Shown here in pieces: positions 1 to 8,504 of a stretch of DNA of 64,000 bases. Position 1 is the stretch's first letter. Every line of letters begins with the position of its first letter. Under the pieces are notes generated by a model. That model was not told the origin of the DNA and did not search any database. It saw only the letters and a list, made by a program, of their open reading frames with translations. The DNA is from Pseudomonas moorei (GTDB lineage Bacteria; Pseudomonadota; Gammaproteobacteria; Pseudomonadales; Pseudomonadaceae): positions 310,001-374,000 of the forward strand of contig NZ_VZPP01000001.1 in assembly GCF_008801475.1 (NCBI RefSeq). The letters are read 5' to 3'. Made by a program: the position numbers and the translations under genes.

Positions 1-315
1 GCCCATCAGCGCCAAGCCATCGGGAAATTCGCCGTAGGGCATCGAGTAGTCGGTGATCAACAGATCGCAAGGCGTGCACACCAGCAGGCCAATCAGTTCA
101 TCGGCCGTGTGCGCCTTGGCGACCACTGTGAACGTCGGCTCGGAAGGGGGGGACAGGGCCATTTCAACGCCGCTGAGCACCACGGGGTGATCGTCGGCAA
201 GGATGATGCGCAGCACTGTGTTCGGACGGTGCCTGTGCGATGGGTGTGTATCGTGACAGGCACTTGTATGGGAGGAGGAACGCGTTGGAATGTGCAGCGA
301 CTGGTCCGGACTCAT
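1..315 (-). CDS. RcsB/NarL-like response regulator, N-terminal part (cut by window edge)
   Basis: This is the receiver domain of a response regulator; the rest, presumably including a LuxR-type DNA-binding domain, lies outside the window. The acidic pair is in ILADDHPVVLSGVEMAL and the phospho-acceptor Asp is in LLITDYSMP, followed by a DGLALM stretch as in RcsB-type receivers. The start is uncertain. The ATG at 315 gives about 35 Ser/His-rich residues before the domain, of poor codon quality. A GTG at 216 would start exactly at the domain (VLRIILADD) but has no visible ribosome binding site. A small LuxR-type regulator lies just upstream on the same strand, so the two may be related in function. 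Confidence 0.75.
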   Translation of the reverse strand, partial: MSPDQSLHIPTRSSSHTSACHDTHPSHRHRPNTVLRIILADDHPVVLSGVEMALSPPSEPTFTVVAKAHTADELIGLLVCTPCDLLITDYSMPYGEFPDGLALMG

Positions 316-366
316 AAAATTCTCAACGAGGACGATGCCACGCTGAGGATTGCCGACGGCATTGGT

Positions 367-651
367 TCAAGGCAGATGAATCAAACCCTGTTCCAGTGCC
401 ATGATGATGGCGATCCAGCGTGAGCGTACGCCGAACTTTCGGCGAATGTTACAAAAGTGGTAATTCACACCAGCCTCGGTGCAACTGACGATCTTGCCGA
501 TTTCCCAGGATGACTTGCCGGCAGCGCTCCATTGCAGCACTTCTTTTTCCCGCTTGGTCAGCTTGATCGGTGGCGGTTGCTTGCGCTCCTGAAGCGGGAA
601 ATTGACCGGGGCTGGCGATGATCGAACCGAGGCGGTATTGCTGCGATACAT
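367..651 (-). CDS. Small stand-alone LuxR-type helix-turn-helix regulator
   Basis: About 94 residues, almost all of it one LuxR/GerE DNA-binding domain: [22 protein letters not shown] followed by the recognition helix region [18 protein letters not shown]. There is no receiver or autoinducer-binding domain, and the preceding residues are low-complexity. I chose the ATG at 651 because GGAAG lies 7 bases before it; an in-frame ATG at 675 would add eight residues but lacks a binding site. The domain resembles the C-terminus of quorum-sensing LuxR proteins. It could be an orphan regulator or a remnant of a longer LuxR gene. It sits 51 bases upstream of the response regulator on the same strand. 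Target unknown. Confidence 0.7.
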   Translation of the reverse strand: MYRSNTASVRSSPAPVNFPLQERKQPPPIKLTKREKEVLQWSAAGKSSWEIGKIVSCTEAGVNYHFCNIRRKFGVRSRWIAIIMALEQGLIHLP

Positions 652-675
652 AATGAATCTTCCATTCATCTTCAT

Positions 676-1115
676 TGACGACGTGGGCGCGGCAGAATCT
701 TCCTACTTCGTAAAGGCATGGTTCGCGCGGCCGTCCTACAGACACCTGAGTCGGGGCCGGAGGACGGCTTTGTTATAGCGCGAAATATCCGCTGTGGAAC
801 CTGTCACAAATTACAGGTGCGGCACTTTAATCAGACTTGCTTGAAATGGATGTCGGAGACATCGCGTGTTTTTGTAGGATATTTCCTCGTGCCTGTCTCT
901 TCTGCAAAATGCGCGTTAATTTTCTGATTACAAGGGATTTTCCATCGGGATGAGCGGTTCCTCACTGCATAAATGCTGAGTGGAAATGCCTGACTGTGAC
1001 CTGATCCGCTCACGTGGGACGACGCTGAGTCCGTCCGTCGATTTGTGCAGCGGGCTGGCGGGTTTTTTGAATTGAGATAGGGTAGACACTGGAATTCGCG
1101 CGATAGGAGATCGAC
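676..1115. other. Intergenic region without a convincing gene
   Basis: These 440 bases separate the minus-strand LuxR-type gene from the plus-strand aruH and so should hold both promoters. The open frames here have poor amino-acid composition and no ribosome binding site. I see no clear hairpin terminator. The last bases before 1116 carry AGGAG at good spacing, the aruH binding site. Confidence 0.6.
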
Positions 1116-2309
1116 ATGCGCTACTCAGCCTTGACCCAACGAATCGCCGGTGACGGAGCGGCGGCCTGGCAGATTCATGATCGAGCGCTGCAATTACGCG
1201 AGCAGGGCGTCGATGTGCTGCTGTTATCCATTGGTGACCCCGATTTCGATACCCCACAACCCATCGTTCAGGCCGCCATCGCCAGCCTGTTGGCCGGCGA
1301 CACCCATTACCCTGAAGTCCGTGGCAGCCGCGGACTGCGCGACAGCATCGCTCGCCGACACCGACAACGCAGTGGCCAGGGGGTAGATGCCGACCATGTG
1401 ATTGTCTTTCCAGGGGCGCAATGCGCGGTGTATTCGGTGGCGCAATGCCTGCTTGATCCGGGTGATGAAGTGATTGTCGCCGAGCCGATGTACGTGACGT
1501 ATGAAGGCGTGATCGGCGCCTGCGCAGCCACGGTGGTGCCAGTCCCGGTGCGGCCGCAGAACGGCTTTCGGATCGACCCGGCGGATGTCGCCGCACGTAT
1601 CACCCCCAGAACCCGCGCCATTTTGCTCAACAGCCCGAACAACCCTTCCGGGGCCAGTCTGCCCCTGTCCACCTGGCAGGCACTGGCTGCGCTGTGCATT
1701 CGCCACGATCTGTGGTTGATCAGTGATGAGGTCTACAGCGATCTTCTGTACGAGGGAGAGCACATCAGCCCGGCGAGCCTGCCGGGCATGGCCGAACGCA
1801 CAGCCACCATCAACAGCCTGTCCAAGTCTCACGCCATGAGCGGTTGGCGGGTAGGGTGGGCGATCGGACCAAAACCCATGGCCGAACATTTGGTGAACCT
1901 GTCGTTGTGCATGCTGTTCGGCATTCCGGAGTTCGTGCAAAAGGCTGCGCAGCTGGCGCTCGACGAAGATCTGCCGCAGGTGGCGTTGATGCGAGAGGAA
2001 TATCGCCAGCGCCGTGACCTGGTGTGCGAGAGCCTTAACCATTGCCCGGGCCTTCGCGCGGTCAGGCCCGATGGCGGGATGTTCGTGATGGTCGATGTGC
2101 GCCAGACCGGGTTGTCGGCCCAGCGCTTCGCCGAGCGGCTATTGGAAGGTTATGGCGTGTCGGTGCTGGCGGGCGAAGCGTTCGGACCGAGTGCGGCGGG
2201 GCATATTCGCCTTGGCCTGGTGGTGGACCAGCAGAAACTGGCCGATGCATGCCGGCGAATTGCCCTGTGTGCGGCGGACTTGATGCAGCCGCGTGCGGTT
2301 TTTGGTTAA
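1116..2309 (+). CDS. aruH: Arginine:pyruvate transaminase
   Basis: A 397-residue fold-type I PLP aminotransferase, close to the length of P. aeruginosa AruH and similar along its length from memory (MRYS start, TQRIAGDGAAAW, GDPDFDTP, SLSKSHAMSGWRVGW). The PLP-binding lysine is Lys237; substrate and cofactor residues sit in NSPNNPSGAS (about 172-181) and SDEVYSDL (about 203-210). AruH converts L-arginine and pyruvate to 2-ketoarginine and alanine in the cytoplasm, the first step of the arginine transaminase pathway. AGGAG precedes the ATG by 6 bases. In P. aeruginosa the decarboxylase gene aruI and the aruRS sensor pair are adjacent; neither is here, so the gene stands alone, converging with kguD. 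Another amino acid specificity cannot be excluded. Confidence 0.85.
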   Translation: MRYSALTQRIAGDGAAAWQIHDRALQLREQGVDVLLLSIGDPDFDTPQPIVQAAIASLLAGDTHYPEVRGSRGLRDSIARRHRQRSGQGVDADHVIVFPGAQCAVYSVAQCLLDPGDEVIVAEPMYVTYEGVIGACAATVVPVPVRPQNGFRIDPADVAARITPRTRAILLNSPNNPSGASLPLSTWQALAALCIRHDLWLISDEVYSDLLYEGEHISPASLPGMAERTATINSLSKSHAMSGWRVGWAIGPKPMAEHLVNLSLCMLFGIPEFVQKAAQLALDEDLPQVALMREEYRQRRDLVCESLNHCPGLRAVRPDGGMFVMVDVRQTGLSAQRFAERLLEGYGVSVLAGEAFGPSAAGHIRLGLVVDQQKLADACRRIALCAADLMQPRAVFG

Positions 2310-2335
2310 ACCATCCAGTGTGTTGAACGGGGCCT

Positions 2336-3310
2336 TTAACGCCAGGCCAGTGGGTTGACCAGATTCGCCGGCCGCTGACCCGCCAGCGCCGCCAACAGGT
2401 TGTCCACCGCACACCGGGCCATGGCTTCCCGTGTTTCGTGGGTGGCCGAGCCCATGTGCGGCGTGGCCACCACATTGTCCAATTGCAGCAAAGGCGAGTC
2501 GTGATTGAGCGGCTCGCGCTCGAACACGTCCAGCCCGGCGGCGCGAATCTGTCGTTCGCTCAGGGCCTGGATCAGCGCTGCTTCATCCACGACTTTGCCC
2601 CGTGAAATATTGATGAAGATGGTCTCTGGACGCATCAGCGCGAACTGCCGCGCACCGATCAACCCTTCGGTTTCGGCGGTCAGCGGCAGGGTCAGGCAGA
2701 CAAAGTCGGCCTGCTGCAAGAGCTCGTCGAGGCTGCCGTACCGGGCATTGAACCGCTGTTCGACCGCCGGTTTCGGTGAGTGGCTGTGGTAGATCACCGG
2801 CATGCCGAAGCCGAAATGCCCGCGCTGGGCCAGGGCTTCGCCTATGCGCCCCATGCCGATGATGCCCAGGGTCTTGCCGTGCACATCACTGCCGAAATGC
2901 GCGGGGCCGATGTTGCGGGTCCACTGGCCGTCGCGAACCATGTTCGCCAGTTCCACCACACGCCGCGCGGTGGCCAGGATCAGGGCGAACCCGGTGTCGG
3001 CGGTGGTTTCGGTCAGCACATCCGGCGTGTTGCTGAGCAGGATGCGCCGTTCGGTCAGGTAGTCGATGTCGTAGTTGTCGACGCCCACCGAGACGCTGGC
3101 GATGGCTTCAAGATTCGGCGCCAGGTCGAGCAGTTCGGCATCGAGTTTCAGGCTGGCGCCGAGCAAGCCCTGGGCACGGGGCAGGGCGTCGCGCAGCTTG
3201 GCCAGCCCTTGGGCATCGAGGCTTTCGATCAGCGTCACTTCGGCCTGCTCGTGCAAGCGAGCCATCAGCGATGGCGACAGTTTCTTGTATAGAACGACCT
3301 GCTTTTTCAT
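2336..3310 (-). CDS. kguD: 2-ketogluconate-6-phosphate reductase
   Basis: A 324-residue D-isomer-specific 2-hydroxyacid dehydrogenase. The NAD(P)-binding GMGRIG is near residues 152-157. The catalytic Arg-Glu-His set is seen in ISRGKV (Arg237), FEREPL (Glu about 266) and TPHMGS (His285). The family includes glyoxylate/hydroxypyruvate reductases, but its position as the last gene after kguE, kguK and kguT identifies it as the enzyme reducing 2-keto-6-phosphogluconate to 6-phosphogluconate, which then enters the Entner-Doudoroff pathway. It starts 21 bases after kguT and is likely co-transcribed with it under PtxS control. Confidence 0.9.
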   Translation of the reverse strand: MKKQVVLYKKLSPSLMARLHEQAEVTLIESLDAQGLAKLRDALPRAQGLLGASLKLDAELLDLAPNLEAIASVSVGVDNYDIDYLTERRILLSNTPDVLTETTADTGFALILATARRVVELANMVRDGQWTRNIGPAHFGSDVHGKTLGIIGMGRIGEALAQRGHFGFGMPVIYHSHSPKPAVEQRFNARYGSLDELLQQADFVCLTLPLTAETEGLIGARQFALMRPETIFINISRGKVVDEAALIQALSERQIRAAGLDVFEREPLNHDSPLLQLDNVVATPHMGSATHETREAMARCAVDNLLAALAGQRPANLVNPLAWR

Positions 3311-3331
3311 CCGGGTTCTCTCGACATCAAT

Positions 3332-4630
3332 TCATGGGTGGGCGGCGGTGCGACGGGGCAGCGCGACCGTGGGACGCTCCCGGTCGCTGGCGCCGGGCTT
3401 GAGGCACATCGTCAGCACCACCGAAAGCATCAGCGCGCCGCTCATCAGCAAATAAGATGCGCCGGGCGAGCCGGTGGAACTGTTCAGGTAGCCGACCAGG
3501 TAGGAGCCGCCGAACGATCCCAAGGCGCCCATGCTGTTGATCAGCGCCATGGCGCCGCCCGCGACATTGGACGGGAGGATTTCCGGAATGATCGCGAAGA
3601 AAGGGCCGTAAGGCGCGTACATGCAGGCACCGGCAATCACCAGCAGGGTGTACGACCACCAGAAATGTTCGGCGCCCAGGGCGTAGGAACCGTAGAAAGC
3701 GATGGAAGCAATCAGCAGCGGCGGCCAGACGAAGCGTTTGCGTTTTTGCAGCTTGTCCGAACCCCAGGACACCAGCAGCATGCCGATCACCGCCGCCAGG
3801 TAAGGCAGGGCCGAGAGCCAGCCGGCTTCGATCATGTCCATTTTCGCGCCGGCCTTGAGGATCGACGGCAGCCACAGCACGAAGCCGTATACGCCGATGC
3901 TCCAGCAGAAAAACTGCAGGGCCAGGAGGATGACTTTGCCGGAGCGGAACGCTTCAGCGTAGTTTTTCACCGCTTTGATGCCGACCTGCTCGGCCGCCAG
4001 GGCGCTTTCCAGATCAAGCTTTTCCTGGTCGTTGAGCCACTTGGCCTGGGAGGGACGATCATCGGCCAGACGCCACCAGATAAAGGCCCAGAGCACCGCC
4101 GGCAAACCTTCGATGATAAACATCCAGCGCCAGCTGAAATGCTGCACCAGATAGCCCGACACCACCGACATCCACAGCATGGTCACGGGGTTTCCGAGGA
4201 TCAGGAAGGTATTGGCCCGCGAGCGTTCGGCACGGGTGAACCAGTGGCACAGATAGATCAGCATCGCCGGCATCACCGCGGCTTCGACCACGCCGAGCAT
4301 GAAGCGGATGACTACCAGCCACCAGGCGTTGGAGACAATCCCGGTCAAGGTCGCCAGACCGCCCCAGAGGATCAGGCTGACGAAAATCAGTTTCTTCACG
4401 CTGTGTTTCTGCGCGTAGATCGCCCCCGGCACCTGGAAGAAAAAGTAACCGAGGAAGAACAGCGCGCCGAGCATCGACGACAGGCCCGGGGTGATCATCA
4501 GGTCCGCGGCCATGCCCGAGGCGGCGGCGAACCCGTAGTTGGCGCGATCGAGGTACGCCAGGCTATAGGTGATGAACACGATGGGCATGATGTACCACCA
4601 GCGGCGGGTGGCGAGCGTTGCGGTTTTCAT
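3332..4630 (-). CDS. kguT: 2-ketogluconate transporter, MFS family
   Basis: A 432-residue inner-membrane protein of the major facilitator superfamily, anion:cation symporter type, with about twelve hydrophobic segments. The start MKTATLATRRWWYIMPIVFI runs straight into the first one, and the cytoplasmic loop near the middle is rich in charged residues (WLNDQEKLDLESAL). AGGAG precedes the ATG. The neighbours (kinase before it, reductase after it) indicate 2-ketogluconate import. Unlike the other kgu junctions, 121 bases holding a REP pair separate it from kguK, so the REP hairpins may change the relative mRNA levels within the operon. Confidence 0.88.
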   Translation of the reverse strand: MKTATLATRRWWYIMPIVFITYSLAYLDRANYGFAAASGMAADLMITPGLSSMLGALFFLGYFFFQVPGAIYAQKHSVKKLIFVSLILWGGLATLTGIVSNAWWLVVIRFMLGVVEAAVMPAMLIYLCHWFTRAERSRANTFLILGNPVTMLWMSVVSGYLVQHFSWRWMFIIEGLPAVLWAFIWWRLADDRPSQAKWLNDQEKLDLESALAAEQVGIKAVKNYAEAFRSGKVILLALQFFCWSIGVYGFVLWLPSILKAGAKMDMIEAGWLSALPYLAAVIGMLLVSWGSDKLQKRKRFVWPPLLIASIAFYGSYALGAEHFWWSYTLLVIAGACMYAPYGPFFAIIPEILPSNVAGGAMALINSMGALGSFGGSYLVGYLNSSTGSPGASYLLMSGALMLSVVLTMCLKPGASDRERPTVALPRRTAAHP

Positions 4631-4702
4631 GGTGGTGCTCCTGAGCTTGTTGTTTTTGTCGCAGCAGGTAACGGTTTCAAATCTTCAGTGACTGGGCGGG
4701 CC

Positions 4703-4800
4703 TCATCGCGGGCAAGCCCGCTCCCACAGGATCGGTGGTGTTCCTTTTTATTTATGTTCGACACAAATCCCCTGTGGGAGCGAGCTCGCTCGCGATGGCG
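4703..4800. repeat. Inverted pair of REP elements between kguT and kguK
   Basis: One copy (4703-4730) reads ATCGCGGGCAAGCCCGCTCC; the other (4770-4800) is in the opposite orientation with core GAGCGAGCTCGCTCGCGATG. The second copy overlaps the 3' end of kguK, so it is both a repeat and coding sequence. Confidence 0.85.
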
Positions 4801-5738
4801 GCCTCAAATTCAACGGACATCTCGGCCCGGGTCGGCAACCCCTCCATGTCCCCGCGGCTCTGCACCGCGCGGCTGCCAATCCAGTTGGCACGCTTCACCG
4901 CCTCGACAAAGCTGTGGTTTTCCAGGAGTGCGCTGATCATGCCCACGGCAAAGCCATCACCGGCACCCACGGTGTCGACCACGGTTTGCACCGGCACTCC
5001 GGCGACAAATCCGGCATCCAGTTGCGTGCGGTAATAAGCTCCGTGCGGGCCGAGCTTGATGGCGACCGCTTCGGCGCCCTGATCAAGGTAGAACGCAGCG
5101 ATGTCGGCCGGGTCTTCGAAGCCGGTGAGCAGACGTCCTTCGCTCAACCCTGGCAGCACCCAATGGGCGAGGGCGGCGAGGCGGTTGATCTCGCTGATCA
5201 TCAGTCGCTCGCTGGCCCACAGGCCGGGGCGCAGGTTCGGATCGAACGACACGCTACGGCCGGCATCGCGCATGCGGGTCATCAATTCGAACGACATCTG
5301 CCGCGCCGTTTCCGACAGCGCCGGTGGAATGCCGGTGGCGTGCAGGTGCCGGGCGTTGAGCAGTTCAGGCACGATCGAATGCGCCGACAAGTGACTGGCC
5401 GCCGAGCCACGGCGGAAGTATTCGACCACCGGGTCGCTGCCATCGTCAGTGCGCGACTTGAGCTGAAAACCGGTCGGGTGTGCGGAGTCGATGTCGACGT
5501 GGCGGCAATCGAGGCCTTCTTTCTCCAGCGTATCGATCACGAATCGGCCCAGCGAGTCGGCACCGACCCGGCTCAGCCAGGCCACCTTGAAGCCCAATCG
5601 GGACAAACCGATGGCGACGTTGCTGTCGGCGCCGGCAATGCGTTTATGGAAAGCGCTGACGCTGGCCAGATCGCCGGCCTGCTCGGCGACGAACATCGCC
5701 ATGGTTTCGCCGAACGACAGAATATCGATCTCAGACAT
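4752..5738 (-). CDS. kguK: 2-ketogluconate kinase, PfkB family
   Basis: A 328-residue ribokinase/PfkB-family sugar kinase. The family signature DTVGAGDGF, with catalytic Asp261, is near residues 255-263; the N-terminal sugar-binding region contains [15 protein letters not shown]. It phosphorylates 2-ketogluconate to 2-keto-6-phosphogluconate. The start overlaps the kguE stop by 8 bases, so the two are translationally coupled. The last residues ([15 protein letters not shown]) are encoded by a REP element, which suggests the original stop was lost and the protein now ends inside the repeat. KDG kinase (KdgK) is the main alternative, but the operon context decides. Confidence 0.9.
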   Translation of the reverse strand: MSEIDILSFGETMAMFVAEQAGDLASVSAFHKRIAGADSNVAIGLSRLGFKVAWLSRVGADSLGRFVIDTLEKEGLDCRHVDIDSAHPTGFQLKSRTDDGSDPVVEYFRRGSAASHLSAHSIVPELLNARHLHATGIPPALSETARQMSFELMTRMRDAGRSVSFDPNLRPGLWASERLMISEINRLAALAHWVLPGLSEGRLLTGFEDPADIAAFYLDQGAEAVAIKLGPHGAYYRTQLDAGFVAGVPVQTVVDTVGAGDGFAVGMISALLENHSFVEAVKRANWIGSRAVQSRGDMEGLPTRAEMSVEFEAAIASELAPTGDLCRT

Positions 5739-6513
5739 GAGCGTTCTCCAGTTGCGCTTGGCCGAGTCGGGCGAGGGCGCTGACGTGTTCCTGAGTCAGT
5801 TGCACCAGGTCGTCGCCTTGCAGCGGGTATTCAACCGCTCGCATAACCCCTTGGGCCATGTGCCGCAGCAGGTGTTCCCACTGTTGCAAGTCAACGGAGG
5901 TGGGTGGGATGGCCACCTGCTTGCCGTCGGCACGACGCGTCACCGCTTTGCAGTGCACGTAACCGACGTGGCGACCGAGCAGCCGTGCGGCGCTGGCGGC
6001 CGACTGGTCTTGCCAGTGCCAGTTGCCGATATCGAAGGTCATCTTGATCGGCAGGCGGTATTGCTCGACTTGGGTGAAAAAACGCTGGAACGGTTCGATT
6101 CGACCACCGTGCAAGGTCTGGTCGTTTTCCACCAGTAACTGCACGGTGCTTTCGGCGAGCACCCGGGTCAGGGCTTGCAGGTCACAGTTATCGGTGAAAT
6201 AGCCGAGCGAGACTTTCAGCCATTTGGCGCCAAACGCGTGGGCGCGCTGCAGGGCGATGATCAGTTGCGGATTGGGTTTGGACTGCCCGGCCAACCACAG
6301 CTCCATGGGCGAGGAATACACGCTTTCGAGGCCTTGGGTCCGCGTCGCTTCGGCCAGTTGTACCGGGTCCTCGACCGTCAGCAATTCTTCGCGCCATTCA
6401 ATGTGCGTGGCGCCAGCGGCGGCCAGGACGTCGATGAAACTGCCCTGGCCGCGCTGACGGACCAGATCGGCACCGTAGCTGGACAGGCTGATGGAAACGG
6501 CGGGTTTGTTCAT
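5731..6513 (-). CDS. kguE: KguE, TIM-barrel protein of 2-ketogluconate metabolism
   Basis: A 260-residue xylose-isomerase-like TIM-barrel protein. The start [20 protein letters not shown] is preceded by AGAGGT at good spacing. Barrel-strand motifs include [29 protein letters not shown] and YVHCKAV, which supply acidic and His residues like those binding metal and substrate in this fold. KguE is the first gene of the kgu operon in Pseudomonas; it is annotated as an epimerase, but its biochemical step is not well defined. An in-frame extension to 6678 runs through a REP and a PtxS operator, so it is not real coding sequence. Confidence 0.87.
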   Translation of the reverse strand: MNKPAVSISLSSYGADLVRQRGQGSFIDVLAAAGATHIEWREELLTVEDPVQLAEATRTQGLESVYSSPMELWLAGQSKPNPQLIIALQRAHAFGAKWLKVSLGYFTDNCDLQALTRVLAESTVQLLVENDQTLHGGRIEPFQRFFTQVEQYRLPIKMTFDIGNWHWQDQSAASAARLLGRHVGYVHCKAVTRRADGKQVAIPPTSVDLQQWEHLLRHMAQGVMRAVEYPLQGDDLVQLTQEHVSALARLGQAQLENAHV

Positions 6514-6527
6514 TGTTTTTCTACCTC

Positions 6528-6541
6528 TGAAACCGGTTTCA
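6528..6541. promoter_or_regulatory. PtxS operator in front of kguE
   Basis: TGAAACCGGTTTCA is a perfect 14-base palindrome, 14 bases upstream of the kguE ATG. It equals the PtxS target described for Pseudomonas and the usual LacI-family operator pattern with a central CCGG. It probably lets PtxS block kgu transcription until 2-ketogluconate binds. Confidence 0.9.
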
Positions 6542-6590
6542 TTTTTGTTCAAAAAAATATCACTGCTGATTTTTGTAATGTTCTTGCTGG

Positions 6591-6672
6591 CCTCATCGCG
6601 AGCAGGCTCGCTCCCACAATGGGCCAGCGTTCGCCAATCCTTGTGGGAGCGAGCCTGCTCGCGAAAGGGCCG
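6591..6672. repeat. Inverted pair of REP elements between ptxS and kguE
   Basis: Two facing copies (about 6591-6616 and 6639-6672) with cores GCGAGCAGGCTCGC and its complement GCGAGCCTGCTCGC, separated by about 25 bases. They lie directly after the ptxS stop codon and upstream of the kguE promoter, where the hairpin may end or protect the ptxS mRNA. Confidence 0.85.
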
Positions 6673-6678
6673 GTACAT

Positions 6679-7704
6679 TCACCGAAGAACTCCAAGGGTC
6701 GAACCCCGGACAATCAGCCGCGCCGGAAAATCCAGCGTGCGCACCGCCCCATCATCCCCGCGCAACCGCTTGAGCAAACACTCGAACGCGCTGGCGCCAA
6801 TCTCCGTGGTCGGCTGGGCGAGGGCGGTGATGCCGTTGCCCACCAGCGGGTACCACTCCAGATCATCCAGGGCGATCAGGCCCACGTCTTCAAACAGGTT
6901 GCACTTGAGCTCACGCAGCGCATGGGTGCTGGCCAGCGCCGCAATCCCGTTGGCGCAGAACAGCGCTTTGGGACCCGGTCCGGGTGTGTCGAGAAAGGCT
7001 TTGAGTTGTGCGCTCAGATCGCTGCCGGTTTCGACCAGCGTGCCGCGCAGGGCCGGGCGTTGTTCGATTTGCGCCTTGAAGCTGGCGACCCGCTCGATGC
7101 GAGAACTGGTGCCGTCAAAGGGTTCGGTCACCAGCAACACATCGCGGTAGCCGCGTTCTTCAAGGTGGGCGAGGGCCATCTCGACCGCTGCGGGGTTGTC
7201 CAGGCCCACCATATCGCTCTCCAGGTGCTCGACCTTGCGGTCCACCAGCACCAGGGGCATTTCACGGTGCAGTTCGAGCAACTCGTCACGGTGATGGCCG
7301 AGGGTGTTCACGATCAGGCCTTCGATGTTGTAGGAGCGCAGCAGGGCCAGGTGCTGGCGTTCCTGCTCGTCGTCGCGGTCGGTGTTGCACACCACCAGGC
7401 TGTAGCCGTGCTGACGGCAGGCGGTTTCCACCCCGTGCATCACGGCAATTGAATAAGGGTTGCGGATATCGGCCACCAGCATGCCGATCAGGCGGGTACG
7501 TCCGCGTTTCAGACCACGGGCCATCTGGTTCGGGCGATAACCCAATTCGGCAATGGCTTGTTCGATGCGCTGGGCGATGGCATCGGAGAGCAGGGCGCGG
7601 TCGTCGCCGATGAACCGCGAAACGCTGGCCTTGGAGACCTTGGCGTGTTCGGCCACGTCGAGCATGGTCACGCGGCTGCGCTGGGCGGCGGAGAAATCGT
7701 TCAC
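6679..7704 (-). CDS. ptxS: PtxS, LacI-family repressor of the 2-ketogluconate operon
   Basis: A 341-residue LacI/GalR regulator. The N-terminal helix-turn-helix VTMLDVAEHAKVSKASVSRF is followed by the hinge NQMARGLKRGRTRLIGMLVAD and a periplasmic-binding-protein-like effector domain. I chose the GTG at 7704, with AAGAAGG about 10 bases upstream; this gives the usual PtxS length. The effector is expected to be 2-ketogluconate. The same 14-base palindrome stands before kguE and before ptxS itself, indicating autoregulation. The divergent regulator gene ptxR known from P. aeruginosa is not found here. Confidence 0.92.
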   Translation of the reverse strand: MNDFSAAQRSRVTMLDVAEHAKVSKASVSRFIGDDRALLSDAIAQRIEQAIAELGYRPNQMARGLKRGRTRLIGMLVADIRNPYSIAVMHGVETACRQHGYSLVVCNTDRDDEQERQHLALLRSYNIEGLIVNTLGHHRDELLELHREMPLVLVDRKVEHLESDMVGLDNPAAVEMALAHLEERGYRDVLLVTEPFDGTSSRIERVASFKAQIEQRPALRGTLVETGSDLSAQLKAFLDTPGPGPKALFCANGIAALASTHALRELKCNLFEDVGLIALDDLEWYPLVGNGITALAQPTTEIGASAFECLLKRLRGDDGAVRTLDFPARLIVRGSTLGVLR

Positions 7705-7757
7705 GGTCTGAAACCTTCTTATTGGATTTATCAGGTCGGGTGCGTGTGCTGCACCTC

Positions 7758-7771
7758 TGAAACCGGTTTCA
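7758..7771. promoter_or_regulatory. PtxS operator in front of ptxS
   Basis: TGAAACCGGTTTCA again, 53 bases upstream of the ptxS GTG, identical to the copy before kguE and with matching flanks (CTC on the left, GAAG on the right). This supports negative autoregulation of ptxS. Confidence 0.88.
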
Positions 7772-7843
7772 GAAGACACCAAAAGCCAATTCGCCGTCAA
7801 GCCCCGGATGAACAATTGTCCGACAACCGGCGACGAGTGGCGC

Positions 7844-8452
7844 TTACCCCAGCACGCTCCACCACGCCGAACCCAGCAGCAACAGGGCCATGCCACGGTT
7901 GAAGCGTTGCACAGCCAACGCCGAACGTAACCAGCGCGAGGACACGGCACCGAGCAGCGCCCACGCGCTCAGGCATGGCACCGAAATCACGAAGAACGCC
8001 AGGGAAAGGTAGAGCACATGGACCAGTCGATTTTCGTCTACTCCGGCAAACACACTGACCACCGCCAGCGCCATCAACCAGGTCTTCGGGTTGATCCACT
8101 GCAGACCGGCAGCGCCCCACAGGCCAAGGCGTGCATCGGTTGCTTGAGCGCTGACGGCTTGGGCCGGAGCGCTAAAAATCTGCCAGGCCAGATAGCTCAG
8201 CCACCCTGCACCGACCCATTGCATGACGGTTTGCAACAACGGCCAGGCCGTCAACGCAGACCCGGCCCCGGTACCCACCAGCAGCACAAGGACTGCAGCG
8301 CTGGCGCAGGCACCGAGGATGATCGGAATGGCCGCCGTCACGCCGAACCGGGCACTGTTGCTCAGCAGCAGAATATTGGTCGGGCCGGGCGTGATCGCGG
8401 CGACAAAGGCAAACAGCAGGAAGGGCAGTAACGTCGGAAAAGAGGCGAACAT
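7844..8452 (-). CDS. LysE-family amino-acid exporter
   Basis: A 202-residue inner-membrane protein with about six hydrophobic segments. The family signature AAITPGPTNILLLSNSARFG is close to the N-terminus, and INPKTWLMALAVVS is typical of the fifth-helix region. I chose the ATG at 8452, with GGAG upstream, over an upstream ATG at 8494 that adds 14 polar residues. The product probably exports an amino acid or derivative. An AraC-family gene lies 52 bases upstream on the same strand, an arrangement often seen for LysE exporters and their regulators. The substrate cannot be read from the sequence. Confidence 0.85.
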   Translation of the reverse strand: MFASFPTLLPFLLFAFVAAITPGPTNILLLSNSARFGVTAAIPIILGACASAAVLVLLVGTGAGSALTAWPLLQTVMQWVGAGWLSYLAWQIFSAPAQAVSAQATDARLGLWGAAGLQWINPKTWLMALAVVSVFAGVDENRLVHVLYLSLAFFVISVPCLSAWALLGAVSSRWLRSALAVQRFNRGMALLLLGSAWWSVLG

Positions 8453-8504
8453 CGCGGGCAAACTCCGGTGAAGATCAGTGAAGCCGATCTTCACAATCCC
8501 GGCG

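Noticed and set aside
718..927. 69-codon frame in the gap before aruH
   Set aside because: No ribosome binding site, mixed composition and no motif, although it includes a CxxC-like RCGTCH.
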